DNA of 64,000 nucleotides from contig CAYPWJ010000004.1 in the NCBI GenBank assembly GCA_964414415.1, forward strand, positions 45,996-109,995. The letters are read 5' to 3'. Shown here in pieces: positions 51,597-60,047 of this stretch. The position numbers and the translations under genes are program-made. Numbering within the stretch: the stretch's first letter is position 1; the number at the start of each line of letters is the position of its first letter. The notes beneath the pieces are model-generated. The model searched no databases. It saw nothing but the letters and a program-made list of their open reading frames with translations, and was not told the DNA's origin. The DNA comes from CAZESS01 sp964414415 (GTDB lineage: Archaea; Thermoplasmatota; E2; UBA202; DSCA01).

Positions 51597-51745
51597 AACG
51601 TGACGGCCCTCCCGCCGTCACAAGAGGCCCACGTGAAAACGCCTGCGTGGCAGGCAGTGACGGGAGGACCGTGCGGATGGATTAACTCCGCTGGTTATAA
51701 GGAAACGTCGAAATCGTTCACCGGACGGTGAACAACCAGCGGGGC
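51597..51745 (+). ncRNA. Candidate structured RNA between rimI and the SAH deaminase gene
   Basis: The interval without a gene contains strong complementary arms. GTGACGG (51600-51606) pairs with CCGTCAC (51615-51621). CCGCTGGTT (51688-51696) pairs with AACCAGCGG (51734-51742) and encloses GTTCACCG/CGGTGAAC (51716-51723, 51726-51733). CCACG/CGTGG lies near 51629-51650. The stems use full complementarity on both strands, so the strand is uncertain; a TATA-like TTAAAAAT at about 51569-51576 would suit plus-strand transcription. No known RNA family was matched. Confidence 0.4.
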
Positions 51746-51763
51746 AGCGGCTGTACCATCTGC

Positions 51764-53044
51764 CTATGCTCCAGCGGTTAGCTGCTCGGCGGCCGCCTGT
51801 GCCTCGGCCATTATCTGCCGTTCGTCGGCATAGAGGAACTCCCGCTCCAGCATCATCGGCCGCCCGTCGATGATAGTGGAGGAGACGGCGCCGTCGCCAG
51901 CGGCGTAGACCACCTGTGACACCGGATCATGCAGTGGTTTCATGCCCGGGATGTCGAGGTCGAGGATGGTCACGTCGGCCGTTGCGTCTTCCTCGATTCC
52001 ACTGTCGATGCCAAGCCATCGAGCCGCGTTGCATGTCGCCATGTCCAGTATCTGCTGTGCGGTCACTGCAGCGGCGTCCCATCGATGCTGTTTCTGGAGG
52101 AGCGCCGCATATTTCATTGTCTCCAGCATGGACAGCGTGTTGTTGCTTGCGGCGCCGTCGGTGCCAAGCGTGACAGCCGCGCCTGCCTCGAAAAGCTCGG
52201 GCAGCGGCGTGACGCCGCCTGTTCCGAGCTTCATGTTGCTCACCGGGTTATGTGAGACAGCCGCGCCTGCCTCGGCGATGTCGCGGACCTCCTGCTTGGT
52301 GATCCATCCGCAGTGCGCGAGCATGGTCCGCCCGGTCAGCATGTCGTGTTCCGCCAGCTGCGCCACCGGTCGGCGTCCGTGCTGCTCTTTGACGTCGTAG
52401 ACCTCCTGCCGCGTTTCCGCGCAGTGGGTATGCAGCGGCACCTCATAGCGTTGTGCGATTTCTGCGGCGGCCTGCAGCCGCTCGGGGGCGCACGAGTAGG
52501 CTGAATGCGGCGCCACGACGGGCGTAACCAGGTCGCTGTTCTGCCATTCCTGGATAAAGGCTTCGCAGGCGGGCAGCATCTCATCGCTCGACATTTCCGC
52601 GGTGTCGAAGTCGATGATGGAGAAGCCGGGAAACGAGCGGATGCCCATGTCGCTGCAGACGTCGGCGATTGCATCCTCGAAAAAGTACATGTCGGCGAGG
52701 CAGGTGGTGCCGCCGGCTATCATCTCAAGCAACGCCAGCCTGGTGCCCGCCCGGACAAGCTGTTTGGTGAGCTGCCCTTCGACAGGCCAGATGCGCTCCT
52801 GCAGCCATTGCTCCAGTGGCAGGTCGTCGCCGTAGCCGCGCATCAGCACCATGGGCAGGTGGGTATGGGTGTTGACGAGGCCCGGCATCACCAGCCGATC
52901 GCCGGTTATCACGTATTCCGCCTCGGTGGAGATACGCGGCGATATCTCGTCGATGACGCCGTCTTCAATGTAGACGTCGCCGTGTTTTACGGTGCGGCCT
53001 TCGTTCTGGGTGAGAATGACTGCGTTGCGGATGAGGACAGACAT
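51764..53044 (-). CDS. mtaD: 5-methylthioadenosine/S-adenosylhomocysteine deaminase-like amidohydrolase
   Basis: This 426-residue protein has the TrzA/AtzB-like amidohydrolase fold. Metal ligands are visible in VNTHTHLPMVLMRG (HxH, about residue 64), LHTHCAET (about 215), MLAHCGWI and LGTDGAASNN (Asp). MtaD releases ammonia from SAH or MTA, and in archaea several such enzymes also use adenosine. HutF or guanine deaminase would be alternatives of the same superfamily, but motif spacing fits MtaD/SsnA. It is 1-2 nt after the membrane-protein gene at 53046-53675 (TAG-C-ATG), so they are cotranscribed. Confidence 0.88.
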   Translation of the reverse strand: MSVLIRNAVILTQNEGRTVKHGDVYIEDGVIDEISPRISTEAEYVITGDRLVMPGLVNTHTHLPMVLMRGYGDDLPLEQWLQERIWPVEGQLTKQLVRAGTRLALLEMIAGGTTCLADMYFFEDAIADVCSDMGIRSFPGFSIIDFDTAEMSSDEMLPACEAFIQEWQNSDLVTPVVAPHSAYSCAPERLQAAAEIAQRYEVPLHTHCAETRQEVYDVKEQHGRRPVAQLAEHDMLTGRTMLAHCGWITKQEVRDIAEAGAAVSHNPVSNMKLGTGGVTPLPELFEAGAAVTLGTDGAASNNTLSMLETMKYAALLQKQHRWDAAAVTAQQILDMATCNAARWLGIDSGIEEDATADVTILDLDIPGMKPLHDPVSQVVYAAGDGAVSSTIIDGRPMMLEREFLYADERQIMAEAQAAAEQLTAGA

Positions 53045-53045
53045 G

Positions 53046-53675
53046 CTACTCAAGTGTCTCGAGATGATATGGCTTGATGAACGGGCGGTCGTCGCCGACG
53101 AGTTCTCCCTCGACCTCTATCATCTTGCCCTCGAGTTCAAGTCGTTCGTCGACGAGCACACCTCTGATGCCCTCGGTGGTGGACAGCCGTATGAGGTACT
53201 GGTCCCGGTAGGGGACGACGGCCTTTGCCATCCCTCGCATGGTGATTCCTCCTTCCACGGGACCGATGCCTTCCTCCGCCTCGGACTCGGTGCTGTACTG
53301 CCGGAACCGCTCGCGCAGCCGGCTGACGATGCCGTCGTCGACGGTGCGGAACGCCAGCTGCCCGGGATGGATTTCCCCGGCGAACACGAGTGCCTTGCCG
53401 TCGCCGACCGCGAAGTTACCCGTTGCCTCGGGGTTTTCGTGGGCATCCTTTGCAAAACGCGTTCTGGCTTTCACCACGACGTCGGCATGCCGCGGTGCGT
53501 CCATCTTGAGTTTTTCCGCCACGATTTTTGGTCGATGCAGCTCGTTGAGCGACCATCTGGTTGCCATCTTGTATGCCTTGGTCGGCTCTTGTTTTTTCCA
53601 TCCGATCTCGATGGCGATGGAAACCGCGATGATGCCCACCACAAACCCTATAATGAGGGAAAGCACATCCAGCAC
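53046..53675 (-). CDS. Membrane-anchored protein of unknown family
   Basis: This 209-residue protein has one N-terminal helix (VLSLIIGFVVGIIAVSIAIEIGW) followed by a soluble, probably cytoplasmic, alpha/beta domain of 180 residues. It contains HADVVVKARTRFAKDA, a beta-rich centre (GNFAVGDGKALVFAGEIHPGQLAFRTV) and a C-terminal OB-like or SH3-like segment (IRGVLVDERLELEGKMIEVEGEL). No catalytic motif or known family is seen. Its stop is adjacent to the mtaD start, which implies a linked role, perhaps in adenosylhomocysteine or nucleoside handling at the membrane. Confidence 0.7.
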   Translation of the reverse strand: MLDVLSLIIGFVVGIIAVSIAIEIGWKKQEPTKAYKMATRWSLNELHRPKIVAEKLKMDAPRHADVVVKARTRFAKDAHENPEATGNFAVGDGKALVFAGEIHPGQLAFRTVDDGIVSRLRERFRQYSTESEAEEGIGPVEGGITMRGMAKAVVPYRDQYLIRLSTTEGIRGVLVDERLELEGKMIEVEGELVGDDRPFIKPYHLETLE

Positions 53676-53718
53676 AATATCACCAAACTATAATAGTGAG
53701 ATGGGTATATAGGTTTTC

Positions 53719-54507
53719 ATGACGAAGCTCACCTTCTTGGGGACAGGTGGCGGCCGCTTCGCTACCATCCTCCAAAAACGCGGCACGGGCGGCATATACG
53801 TCGCCGACCGTGGCATCCTCATCCACATCGACCCAGGTCCAGGGGCGCTGGTCAAACTGCATGAGCTCGGCCTTGACCCCACCCAGACTGATGCAATACT
53901 GGTGTCTCACTGCCACCCGGATCATTACTCAGATGCGGAGATCCTGACCGAGGCGATGACCATGGGCGGCAACCGACAGCGGGGCACCCTGGTCGGCAGT
54001 CACAGCGCGCTGCACGGCACCGAGGATTACAGCCCGCTGTCCCGCTACCATCAGTCATTGCCGAAAACCGTTGCCTCGGCAAAGCCAGGCGACAGCTTCA
54101 CTCTCAAGGAATGGTACACTATCGAGGCGACGCCCACTAGACACTCCGACGAGACGACCATCGGCTTCAAAATGCATCTCAACGGCGGCATCGTCTCCTA
54201 CACCAGCGATACTGAATACTTCGACGGTCTGGCCGACGCACATCGCGACGCACGCATCCTCGTTGTTTGCATGACTCGTCCCCTCGAGCACCGTATTCCC
54301 TATCATCTCTCCACCGAGGACGCGGCGCAGCTCATCGGCGACGTCACACCGGAGTTCGCCATCCTCACCCACCTGGGGATGAAAACCATTCCACGTGCAG
54401 CCAAACAGGCAACCTGGATTGCAGAGCAGACCGGCATCTCAACGATAGCCGCCAAGGACGGAATGCGCATCTACGCCGGCGACCAGATAGAAGTCAAGCG
54501 GCGCTAA
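53719..54507 (+). CDS. Metallo-beta-lactamase fold hydrolase
   Basis: This 262-residue protein has the complete MBL metal motif SHCHPDHYSD (about residue 64), preceded by LTFLGTGGGRFA and HIDPGPGAL as in RNase Z/UlaG-like and archaeal nuclease-like families. Later His and Asp ligands are in ATPTRHSDE, SYTSDTEYF and ILTHLGMKT. The substrate is uncertain: phosphodiester or lactone. The start ATG follows a TATA-like run about 53690. Convergent with Thi4 with a 4-nt overlap. Confidence 0.85.
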   Translation: MTKLTFLGTGGGRFATILQKRGTGGIYVADRGILIHIDPGPGALVKLHELGLDPTQTDAILVSHCHPDHYSDAEILTEAMTMGGNRQRGTLVGSHSALHGTEDYSPLSRYHQSLPKTVASAKPGDSFTLKEWYTIEATPTRHSDETTIGFKMHLNGGIVSYTSDTEYFDGLADAHRDARILVVCMTRPLEHRIPYHLSTEDAAQLIGDVTPEFAILTHLGMKTIPRAAKQATWIAEQTGISTIAAKDGMRIYAGDQIEVKRR

Positions 54508-55265
54508 AGCCGCTCCAAAATAAGCTCCGCGACTTTCTTCCCGGAGCGAAGCATCCCACCAAATATGGGCCCCATCCGCGGGGAACCCATGACGGCATTG
54601 GAGGCCATGCCCGTGGTGTACAGCCCGGGGTATACCTCCCCTGCATGCTCGACGGTCAGCCGTTCGCCTTCATCAGCCCACATATATTTTTCGCCTTCCA
54701 CCCGGCCGGTCGGCGTCTTGAGGCCGAGTTTCTCCTCCACGACACGGCATATCTCGGAGGGATGTCCCGTGCCATCGATGACTGCCTTTGCTTCAAGTGA
54801 CAGCGGATCGACGTGCATCCCCGACATCAGCACGCCCGACCAGTTGACTACCACGCCGCATACTTTTTCCTCAGTCGCCATCACGTCCTCGACGGTCATC
54901 GCGTTGAACACCTCCGCGCCGGCGTCAACGGCACCGCTGATAACCTTCGCCGTGGCCTCCACGGCATCGGCGACGTAGTAGCCGTCACGCTCATGGTAGC
55001 AAATACCGACCTCGTCCAGGATGGCGGTGCTGTCCTCTTCGACCACGATGGCCGGGAAGTTCATGCCGCCGCCCCACATCCCGCCGCCCGGGGACAGCTT
55101 TCGCTCGAACACGCAGACATCCGAACCCGCCTCTGCCAGATAGCGCGCCGCGGTCAGCCCCGAGGGGCCGGCACCGACGACGGCGACATCCATGCTCGAT
55201 GCATCCAGAAAACGGTCACTGAACTCCTGGACGATGCATCTGGTAATGTCTTGCTCGCGGCTCAT
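54504..55265 (-). CDS. thi4: Thi4-type sulfide-dependent thiazole synthase
   Basis: This 253-residue FAD/NAD fold has VAVVGAGPSGLTAARYLAEAG (dinucleotide site, about residue 27-47), FERKLSPGGGMWGGGMNFPAIVV and the C-terminal GMASNAVMGSPRMGPIFGGMLRSGKKVAE. The sequence GMHVDPLSLEAKAVIDGTGHPSE carries His where yeast Thi4 has its suicide Cys. Archaeal enzymes of this type use free sulfide catalytically, with iron, to make thiamin thiazole. It starts 29 nt after the zinc-ribbon gene (55295) and ends in a 4-nt overlap with the MBL gene. Confidence 0.93.
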   Translation of the reverse strand: MSREQDITRCIVQEFSDRFLDASSMDVAVVGAGPSGLTAARYLAEAGSDVCVFERKLSPGGGMWGGGMNFPAIVVEEDSTAILDEVGICYHERDGYYVADAVEATAKVISGAVDAGAEVFNAMTVEDVMATEEKVCGVVVNWSGVLMSGMHVDPLSLEAKAVIDGTGHPSEICRVVEEKLGLKTPTGRVEGEKYMWADEGERLTVEHAGEVYPGLYTTGMASNAVMGSPRMGPIFGGMLRSGKKVAELILERL

Positions 55266-55294
55266 CGTATTAGCGCATCCAACCGGGCTATATA

Positions 55295-55753
55295 TTACTT
55301 CTCCCCGTACTTCCTGCCGGTGAACAGGGAGGGCAGATGAATGAGATAGCTGCCGTCCTTGTGGATGATGACTGACTCGTCGTCGAGCAGGCGTTTGACG
55401 TTGATCCGGTAACTGCCGCGGTCGTCGACGTCGATGCTCTCCACTTTTTCGCTTTCCTCCGCTATCTCTTCGGTGACCTGGCGTTTCTTTTCCTGTATCT
55501 CGCGGAGGATGTCCTTGATGTTGTCGGGCTGGATATGCACCCAGTCTTCCTGCGTCCCTGCACGTTCCTCCACGATGTGGGCGACGGCGTCCATGTCTAC
55601 TTTTTCTTTTTCGAGCAGCCGCTTCCGTTCCTCGCTGCTGAGCGGCTGCCGTGTATAGAAAAACTTTTTGCCGCCGCATTCCGGGCAGCCCTCCAGCAGG
55701 TGCGGGCTTCCCTTGCCGAAAACCTTGCCACAGTTGAGGCACTGGTGCGGCAT
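55295..55753 (-). CDS. OapC/ArvC-like zinc-ribbon protein
   Basis: This 152-residue protein starts with a zinc ribbon, CLNCGKVFGKGSPHLLEGCPECGGKKFFY (two CxxC), followed by an acidic coiled coil (about 40-110) and a C-terminal beta region (YRINVKRLLDDESVIIHKDGSYLIHLPSLF). This order of domains matches OapC/ArvC proteins that sit next to an Era-like GTPase and OapB/ArvB in euryarchaea. The start is 1 nt after the preceding stop, so the cassette is a single message. Confidence 0.82.
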   Translation of the reverse strand: MPHQCLNCGKVFGKGSPHLLEGCPECGGKKFFYTRQPLSSEERKRLLEKEKVDMDAVAHIVEERAGTQEDWVHIQPDNIKDILREIQEKKRQVTEEIAEESEKVESIDVDDRGSYRINVKRLLDDESVIIHKDGSYLIHLPSLFTGRKYGEK

Positions 55754-55754
55754 C

Positions 55755-56126
55755 TTATTTCCCCAGGATGATGGTCTTGATGAAGTCGTCGTCCTTGTGA
55801 ATGGTCTTGAGCTTGTCGGCAGGACCGATAAGAGTCATGCGCGGCGGCCGTATCTTGCCCAGCAGTTTCTGCAGCCACGTGGGTTTCCCGTCGTCACGGT
55901 AGCCCTCCATCTCTATGCCGATGAACTCGCCGCCGTCGTTGTCGTCCGGATCGATATCCTCCATTGTTCGCTCGATGAGCCGGCTCTGCTCCTCGGGCGT
56001 AAGCCCCCGCTCCAGCACCAGCACCTCGCCCTCGCGTACCTCCTCCAGGATGAAATCGAGCTTTTCCTCTGTCGTCATGCCGTCGAGCATCTGCGACGAG
56101 ATGAGATTGACGCCTGTCTCGTCCAT
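55755..56126 (-). CDS. OapB/ArvB-like (DUF2073) protein
   Basis: This 123-residue protein starts MDETGVNLISSQMLDGM and has EEKLDFILEEVREGEVLVLERGLTPEEQSRLIERTMEDID, the DUF2073 core, and a C-terminal MTLIGPADKLKTIHKDDDFIKTIIL. It is the middle gene of the GTPase cassette, with 1-nt spacing on both sides. The Met 17 codons upstream overlaps the GTPase gene and is rejected. In haloarchaea the equivalent protein works with the GTPase in vesicle formation. Confidence 0.82.
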   Translation of the reverse strand: MDETGVNLISSQMLDGMTTEEKLDFILEEVREGEVLVLERGLTPEEQSRLIERTMEDIDPDDNDGGEFIGIEMEGYRDDGKPTWLQKLLGKIRPPRMTLIGPADKLKTIHKDDDFIKTIILGK

Positions 56127-56127
56127 C

Positions 56128-56760
56128 TTATCTCCCTCCTCTGCCGAACACGTCGACCATCGTGTCATACAGGACATCGAGGTTGTGGCCGGTCAACGCC
56201 GAGATGGGGATGACCTGATGCTGCGAAAATGCAGACTTGATGGTGGCGGGCGTTGAGCCATCAAGATCGATCTTGTTGGCCGCGATGAGTACCGGAAGTT
56301 CTCGCGCCTCGAGGTTCCCGATGATGGTGACGTTCACCTGCGTAAATGGGTTCCGGGTGCTATCCATGAGCAGGATGACACCGTCCACGTTGTCGAGCCA
56401 TCGGATCGCCTCGATGACACCTTCAGTCGCCTCCTTGGCGCGCTGCTTTGACTCCTCCTCGTTCATGCCGTGCTCCATGAAGTCATGGAAGTCGACCTTG
56501 GTCGCGATGCCCGGCGTGTCGATGATATCCATGGTGAGGGAGCCGCCGTTGTCCACCTGGATGCCCTTCTTCTGCTGTGCCCGCCTCGTTTCGTGGGGCA
56601 CCTCGCTGACGGCGCCAACGACGTCGCCGCTCCAGTCACGGCTTATCCTGTTCGCCAGCGTGGTCTTGCCCGCGTTGGGCGGCCCGTAGATACCGATGCG
56701 CACCTGTTTTTTGCCGAAAAGCGACCGAAACGCGGCCTTGAGTCTATCTATAAATCCCAT
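56128..56760 (-). CDS. Era-like small GTPase (OapA/ArvA type)
   Basis: This 210-residue protein has a Ras-like G domain: G1 GIYGPPNAGKTTLANRI (about 24-40), switch with RRAQQKKGIQ, G3 DTPGI, G4 NKID (about 180) and a G5-like SALTG. The short N-terminal region (MGFIDRLKAAFRSLFGKK) is an amphipathic helix, possibly membrane-binding. In Haloferax the orthologue, ArvA, drives extracellular vesicle formation together with ArvB and ArvC; extension to this organism is inference. It heads the cassette. TATA-like TTTATATAA lies at 56818-56826. Confidence 0.85.
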   Translation of the reverse strand: MGFIDRLKAAFRSLFGKKQVRIGIYGPPNAGKTTLANRISRDWSGDVVGAVSEVPHETRRAQQKKGIQVDNGGSLTMDIIDTPGIATKVDFHDFMEHGMNEEESKQRAKEATEGVIEAIRWLDNVDGVILLMDSTRNPFTQVNVTIIGNLEARELPVLIAANKIDLDGSTPATIKSAFSQHQVIPISALTGHNLDVLYDTMVDVFGRGGR

Positions 56761-56932
56761 GCTGGTCCCATCCATCGCTCCACAATCGCATCGCGCTCAC
56801 GATAACATCTCCCGACGTTATATAAACCTTGCTCAATTCGCCGGGGAAACCCGGGAGACGGCAGAAGCAGACCACCAGATGGCCGCTGCCCGACGCCAGC
56901 CTGAGCAGCATCGCGCTGCTACATCCAAGGGG

Positions 56933-59578
56933 CTAGGACTCCTCCGCCCGGCTGCCGTCCAGCTCACGTCCGCAGTCCGGGCATTCACCGACGCGTCTCG
57001 CGCAGCTCCGATGGAAGACCTTCCCGCATTCGCATCGCACGGCTGCAGCGTCAGCCTTCAGCTTCCCCCGGCAGACGAAGCAGCGCTGTATCTGCCTGTC
57101 GTCCTGCACCTCCACCTTTCGACCCGCTGCATCCGCTGGCTTTCCTCGCCGGCGCCTGTAGAGAAGCACGGCGATGCCGGCGACTGCTGCCGCGGCTGCC
57201 GTTATCGCTGCAACGAGCAACCAGTTGATGGGCACGTCGATGCTCCGTTCGTTGTCGTTTTCATTGCCTTCCCGGAACTCATCGTCAGGATCAACGATCC
57301 CCTGGATGGTGTGGCCGTGCAACGGAGAGACGTCGATGGTGAATGACAGGGTGGCTGCTCCACCTGCAGCCAGCTCGCCGGTTCTTTTCGTTTCGACGGT
57401 GCTTCCGTCGATGAAGAGCCGGCATGCCACACCGTCAGCGGCTTTTCCACCGCTGTTCTCGATGGACATCGTAACGCTGTCGTCGCCGAACAGCGACGTG
57501 TGATGGCTGATGCCGGTGACGCTGAACTCGTAGGGATGTCTGACGGTGATCTGCTGGGAGGTGCTATTGGTGTCGTTGCGGTTGTCTTCCACCTGCAGGG
57601 TCACCGTGTAGACGCCCGCCTCGCTGTAGCGATGGGACGCGTTTTTTCTATAGCTCTGGTTGCCGTCGCCGAACCGCCACGTCCAGTTGACGATGCTGCC
57701 GTCGCTGTCGGAGGAGCGATCGGTGACGTTGACGGGTGTGCCGACGACGCCCTCGGCCGGCACCTCACATGCGGCTGCCGGCGGGTCGTTGACCCACACG
57801 ACGTGCTGCACGCTGTCTGTTTTTCCCCTGTTGTCGGTCACGGTCAGGGTAACGGTATACTTCCCCGGGCTTCCGTAGCTGTGCTCAACATGCTTGCCGC
57901 TGCCGCTGCCGCTGCCGCCGTCTCCAAAGCGCCAGCTGTAGCTGGCTATTGAGCCGTCCGGGTCGCTTGACTGGGAGGTGAACCGGATGACGTCCATCGC
58001 TGTCGGTGCATCAGGGGTGTAGGAAAAACTAGCGGCGGGCCGGTGATTGCTCACTGTTATCTCCTGAGATGTACTCGCCTGTGCTCCGTCGTCGTCGGTG
58101 ACCGTCAGCTCGACGGTATAGGTGCCCTCGCTGCTGTAGCGATGCCCGGGATGTTGGGCTGTGCTGGTTGTCCCGTCTCCAAAGCGCCAGCTGTAGCTGG
58201 CTATTGAGCCGTCCGGGTCGCTTGCCTCGTCCGTGAACTGCACGGTGTCCGCCGGTGACGGTCCCGGCGGGCTATAGCTGAAGCCGACGCTCGGCTCGAC
58301 GTTGCTGACGGCGACCATCCGGCTGGTGGTATTGCTGTCGCCCTCGTCGTCGGTCACGGTCAGGGTGACTTGGTAGGAACCGCCGTCGCCGTAGCTGTGC
58401 GAGGGGTTGCTCCGGTTGCTGCTGTCGCCGTCGCCGAAGCTCCATTCCCATGCGGTGATTGAGCCGTCGGGGTCGCTTGAGTTGTCGGTGAACTCGACGG
58501 TGTCCATCGTCGATGGTTTTGTGGGGGTGTAACTGAAATTGGCGATGGGCCCCGTGTTGGTTATCACCTTGAACGACTTTTGATCCTGTTCAGCGTTGCC
58601 TGCCCTGTCGACCGCCCGGTAGAGAAGCGTGTGGTTGCCTGGGTCCGTCACGGAAAAATTTCTCGAGTAGTCTTTCCAGCCAGTGTCGTCCAGCCTGTAT
58701 TCGATACTATCGAGACCTGACACCGCATCATCCGCCGTAATATTTATCGTGACGTTGTCCCTGCAGACGTTCTCTTCTATCTCGGTTCCGTTGACCGTCG
58801 CTTGGACTGCCGGCGGTGTCCGGTCCACCTTGAGCGTGAACGATGTGTCGTTGGCGTTGCCGACCAGGTCCGTCGCCTTCAGGTATACCGTATGGTTTCC
58901 ATCGGTGGAGACAGAGAACGTCGTGGTGTTGGCCGGTATGGTATGCCAGCCGTCATCGTCGACCCGGTAGCTGACGTTTTTCACGCCGTAGTCGTCCGAT
59001 GCATTCATCCACACCTCGACCGGGCTGACATACCAGCCGTTGTCCCCGTTCGGGGTGGCCGGGTCTAGGCTGTAGTTGAACTCGGGCGCTGCGCTGTCAT
59101 CCACTATGGCGATGGTGTCGTTGCTGGTGTGGTATGGCACCGACTCGTTGCCCGTCGGGTCTGAAAGGCTGACGTTGACAAGCCGGATCCAGCCCTGCCC
59201 CTCGCCCGTGGCGGTGAAGGTGACGGATGCAAAGGTGCCCTGACCGGTGGTTCCGTTGCCTTCATAGTTGAACCCGAGCAGCTGGCTGATGGAGCCGTTG
59301 TCGTTGTCGATGTCGAGGCTGCTGTTCCACCATCCCTCGAACAGCCCACCGGCGTTGACCTGCTGTGCCTCCAGCACCGATGCGTTGAACAGAATGCCGC
59401 ATTCCATGCCGCCCAGTACCTCCTCCGGATGGACGGTGACGTTGACCGTGCACGAGGTGCCGACATTCACATAGGCGGGTGCCGTGACGGCCACCTCGGT
59501 CTCCGTTGCGGCTGCAGCCGGCTGCATCGACTGTAAAAGGCAGATGAGGATGATGACGGCGAGCGCTTTCCGTCGCAT
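56933..59578 (-). CDS. Cohesin/PKD-repeat surface protein with a C-terminal RING-like zinc finger
   Basis: This 881-residue protein has a signal peptide (KALAVIILICLLQSMQPAAAA), a cohesin-like domain (about 25-150), two Ig-like units with Tyr-Arg-Val/Leu-Asp-Asp motifs (VSYRVDDDGW, IEYRLDDTGW), four PKD repeats (each YSWRFGDG-like, about 340-680), a CARDB-like domain, one membrane helix (WLLVAAITAAAAAVAGIAVLLY, about 785) and a cytoplasmic zinc domain: CFVCRG, CECGKVFHRSC, CPDCG. The Cys/His order is C-x2-C-x12-C-x-C-x4-H-x2-C-x6-C-x2-C (C4HC3), which fits a RING-like cross-brace. Two codon-identical PKD segments suggest recent repeat exchange. Confidence 0.8.
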   Translation of the reverse strand: MRRKALAVIILICLLQSMQPAAAATETEVAVTAPAYVNVGTSCTVNVTVHPEEVLGGMECGILFNASVLEAQQVNAGGLFEGWWNSSLDIDNDNGSISQLLGFNYEGNGTTGQGTFASVTFTATGEGQGWIRLVNVSLSDPTGNESVPYHTSNDTIAIVDDSAAPEFNYSLDPATPNGDNGWYVSPVEVWMNASDDYGVKNVSYRVDDDGWHTIPANTTTFSVSTDGNHTVYLKATDLVGNANDTSFTLKVDRTPPAVQATVNGTEIEENVCRDNVTINITADDAVSGLDSIEYRLDDTGWKDYSRNFSVTDPGNHTLLYRAVDRAGNAEQDQKSFKVITNTGPIANFSYTPTKPSTMDTVEFTDNSSDPDGSITAWEWSFGDGDSSNRSNPSHSYGDGGSYQVTLTVTDDEGDSNTTSRMVAVSNVEPSVGFSYSPPGPSPADTVQFTDEASDPDGSIASYSWRFGDGTTSTAQHPGHRYSSEGTYTVELTVTDDDGAQASTSQEITVSNHRPAASFSYTPDAPTAMDVIRFTSQSSDPDGSIASYSWRFGDGGSGSGSGKHVEHSYGSPGKYTVTLTVTDNRGKTDSVQHVVWVNDPPAAACEVPAEGVVGTPVNVTDRSSDSDGSIVNWTWRFGDGNQSYRKNASHRYSEAGVYTVTLQVEDNRNDTNSTSQQITVRHPYEFSVTGISHHTSLFGDDSVTMSIENSGGKAADGVACRLFIDGSTVETKRTGELAAGGAATLSFTIDVSPLHGHTIQGIVDPDDEFREGNENDNERSIDVPINWLLVAAITAAAAAVAGIAVLLYRRRRGKPADAAGRKVEVQDDRQIQRCFVCRGKLKADAAAVRCECGKVFHRSCARRVGECPDCGRELDGSRAEES
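57918..57969. repeat. 52-bp exact repeat inside PKD units, copy 1
   Basis: This 52-bp stretch is identical to 58173-58224, 255 bp away, which equals one PKD module. The identity includes synonymous positions, indicating recent duplication or gene conversion. Confidence 0.8.
58173..58224. repeat. 52-bp exact repeat inside PKD units, copy 2
   Basis: Identical partner of 57918-57969. The remaining PKD units are diverged at the DNA level. Confidence 0.8.
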
Positions 59579-59751
59579 GCTATCAATCACGCCCTGCCAT
59601 CCCCTGATGCTTCGTCGGACGGCAAAAAGCATACGTGAAGACAGGTGCCGCGGCATCCAACATACGGCGAATAATATCTTTCCCGCATTTAAAATTAACT
59701 TTGGCGGCTGGAAAACGACAATGCTTTTAACGAGCGCTGCATTGCCCAGGT

Positions 59752-60045
59752 ATGCGTGAGTATTCCATCAAACGCGGTCATCATCCAGATGTCGAGCAGC
59801 TGCTGGGGGAATACTTCGGGGTGACTGGCGACGTTGAGAAGGGCGTCGAGTTCACGGCGGATGGCATCGGCACTGTCACGCTCAAGCGAGATGGAAAATC
59901 CCTCTACATCGAGACGACGCCGCACCCCGACATGGAGGGCGGCATCGACGTCATCCGAACATGGAATGATTTTCTTGAGGCAGCCACCGGCCGCACCGCG
60001 AAGGAACGGAAAAAACGGCTGACCAAAAAAGCCAAGGACAAGTAG
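59752..60045 (+). CDS. DUF5611-like small protein
   Basis: This 97-residue protein is alpha/beta, starting MREYSIKRGHHPDVEQLLGEYFGV with a central VTLKRDGKSLYIETTPHPDM and ending in a Lys-rich tail. The pattern is that of a small uncharacterised euryarchaeal family seen in Thermoplasmata and relatives (DUF5611). It has no catalytic motif. The ATG at 59752 follows a TATA-like TTTTAACG (about 59725). It converges 2 nt from the radical SAM gene. Confidence 0.7.
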   Translation: MREYSIKRGHHPDVEQLLGEYFGVTGDVEKGVEFTADGIGTVTLKRDGKSLYIETTPHPDMEGGIDVIRTWNDFLEAATGRTAKERKKRLTKKAKDK

Positions 60046-60047
60046 CC

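Noticed and set aside
51600..51763. SAH-type riboswitch for the deaminase gene
   Set aside because: The segment lies downstream of the gene's stop, not in its leader, and does not match known SAH or SAM riboswitch cores.
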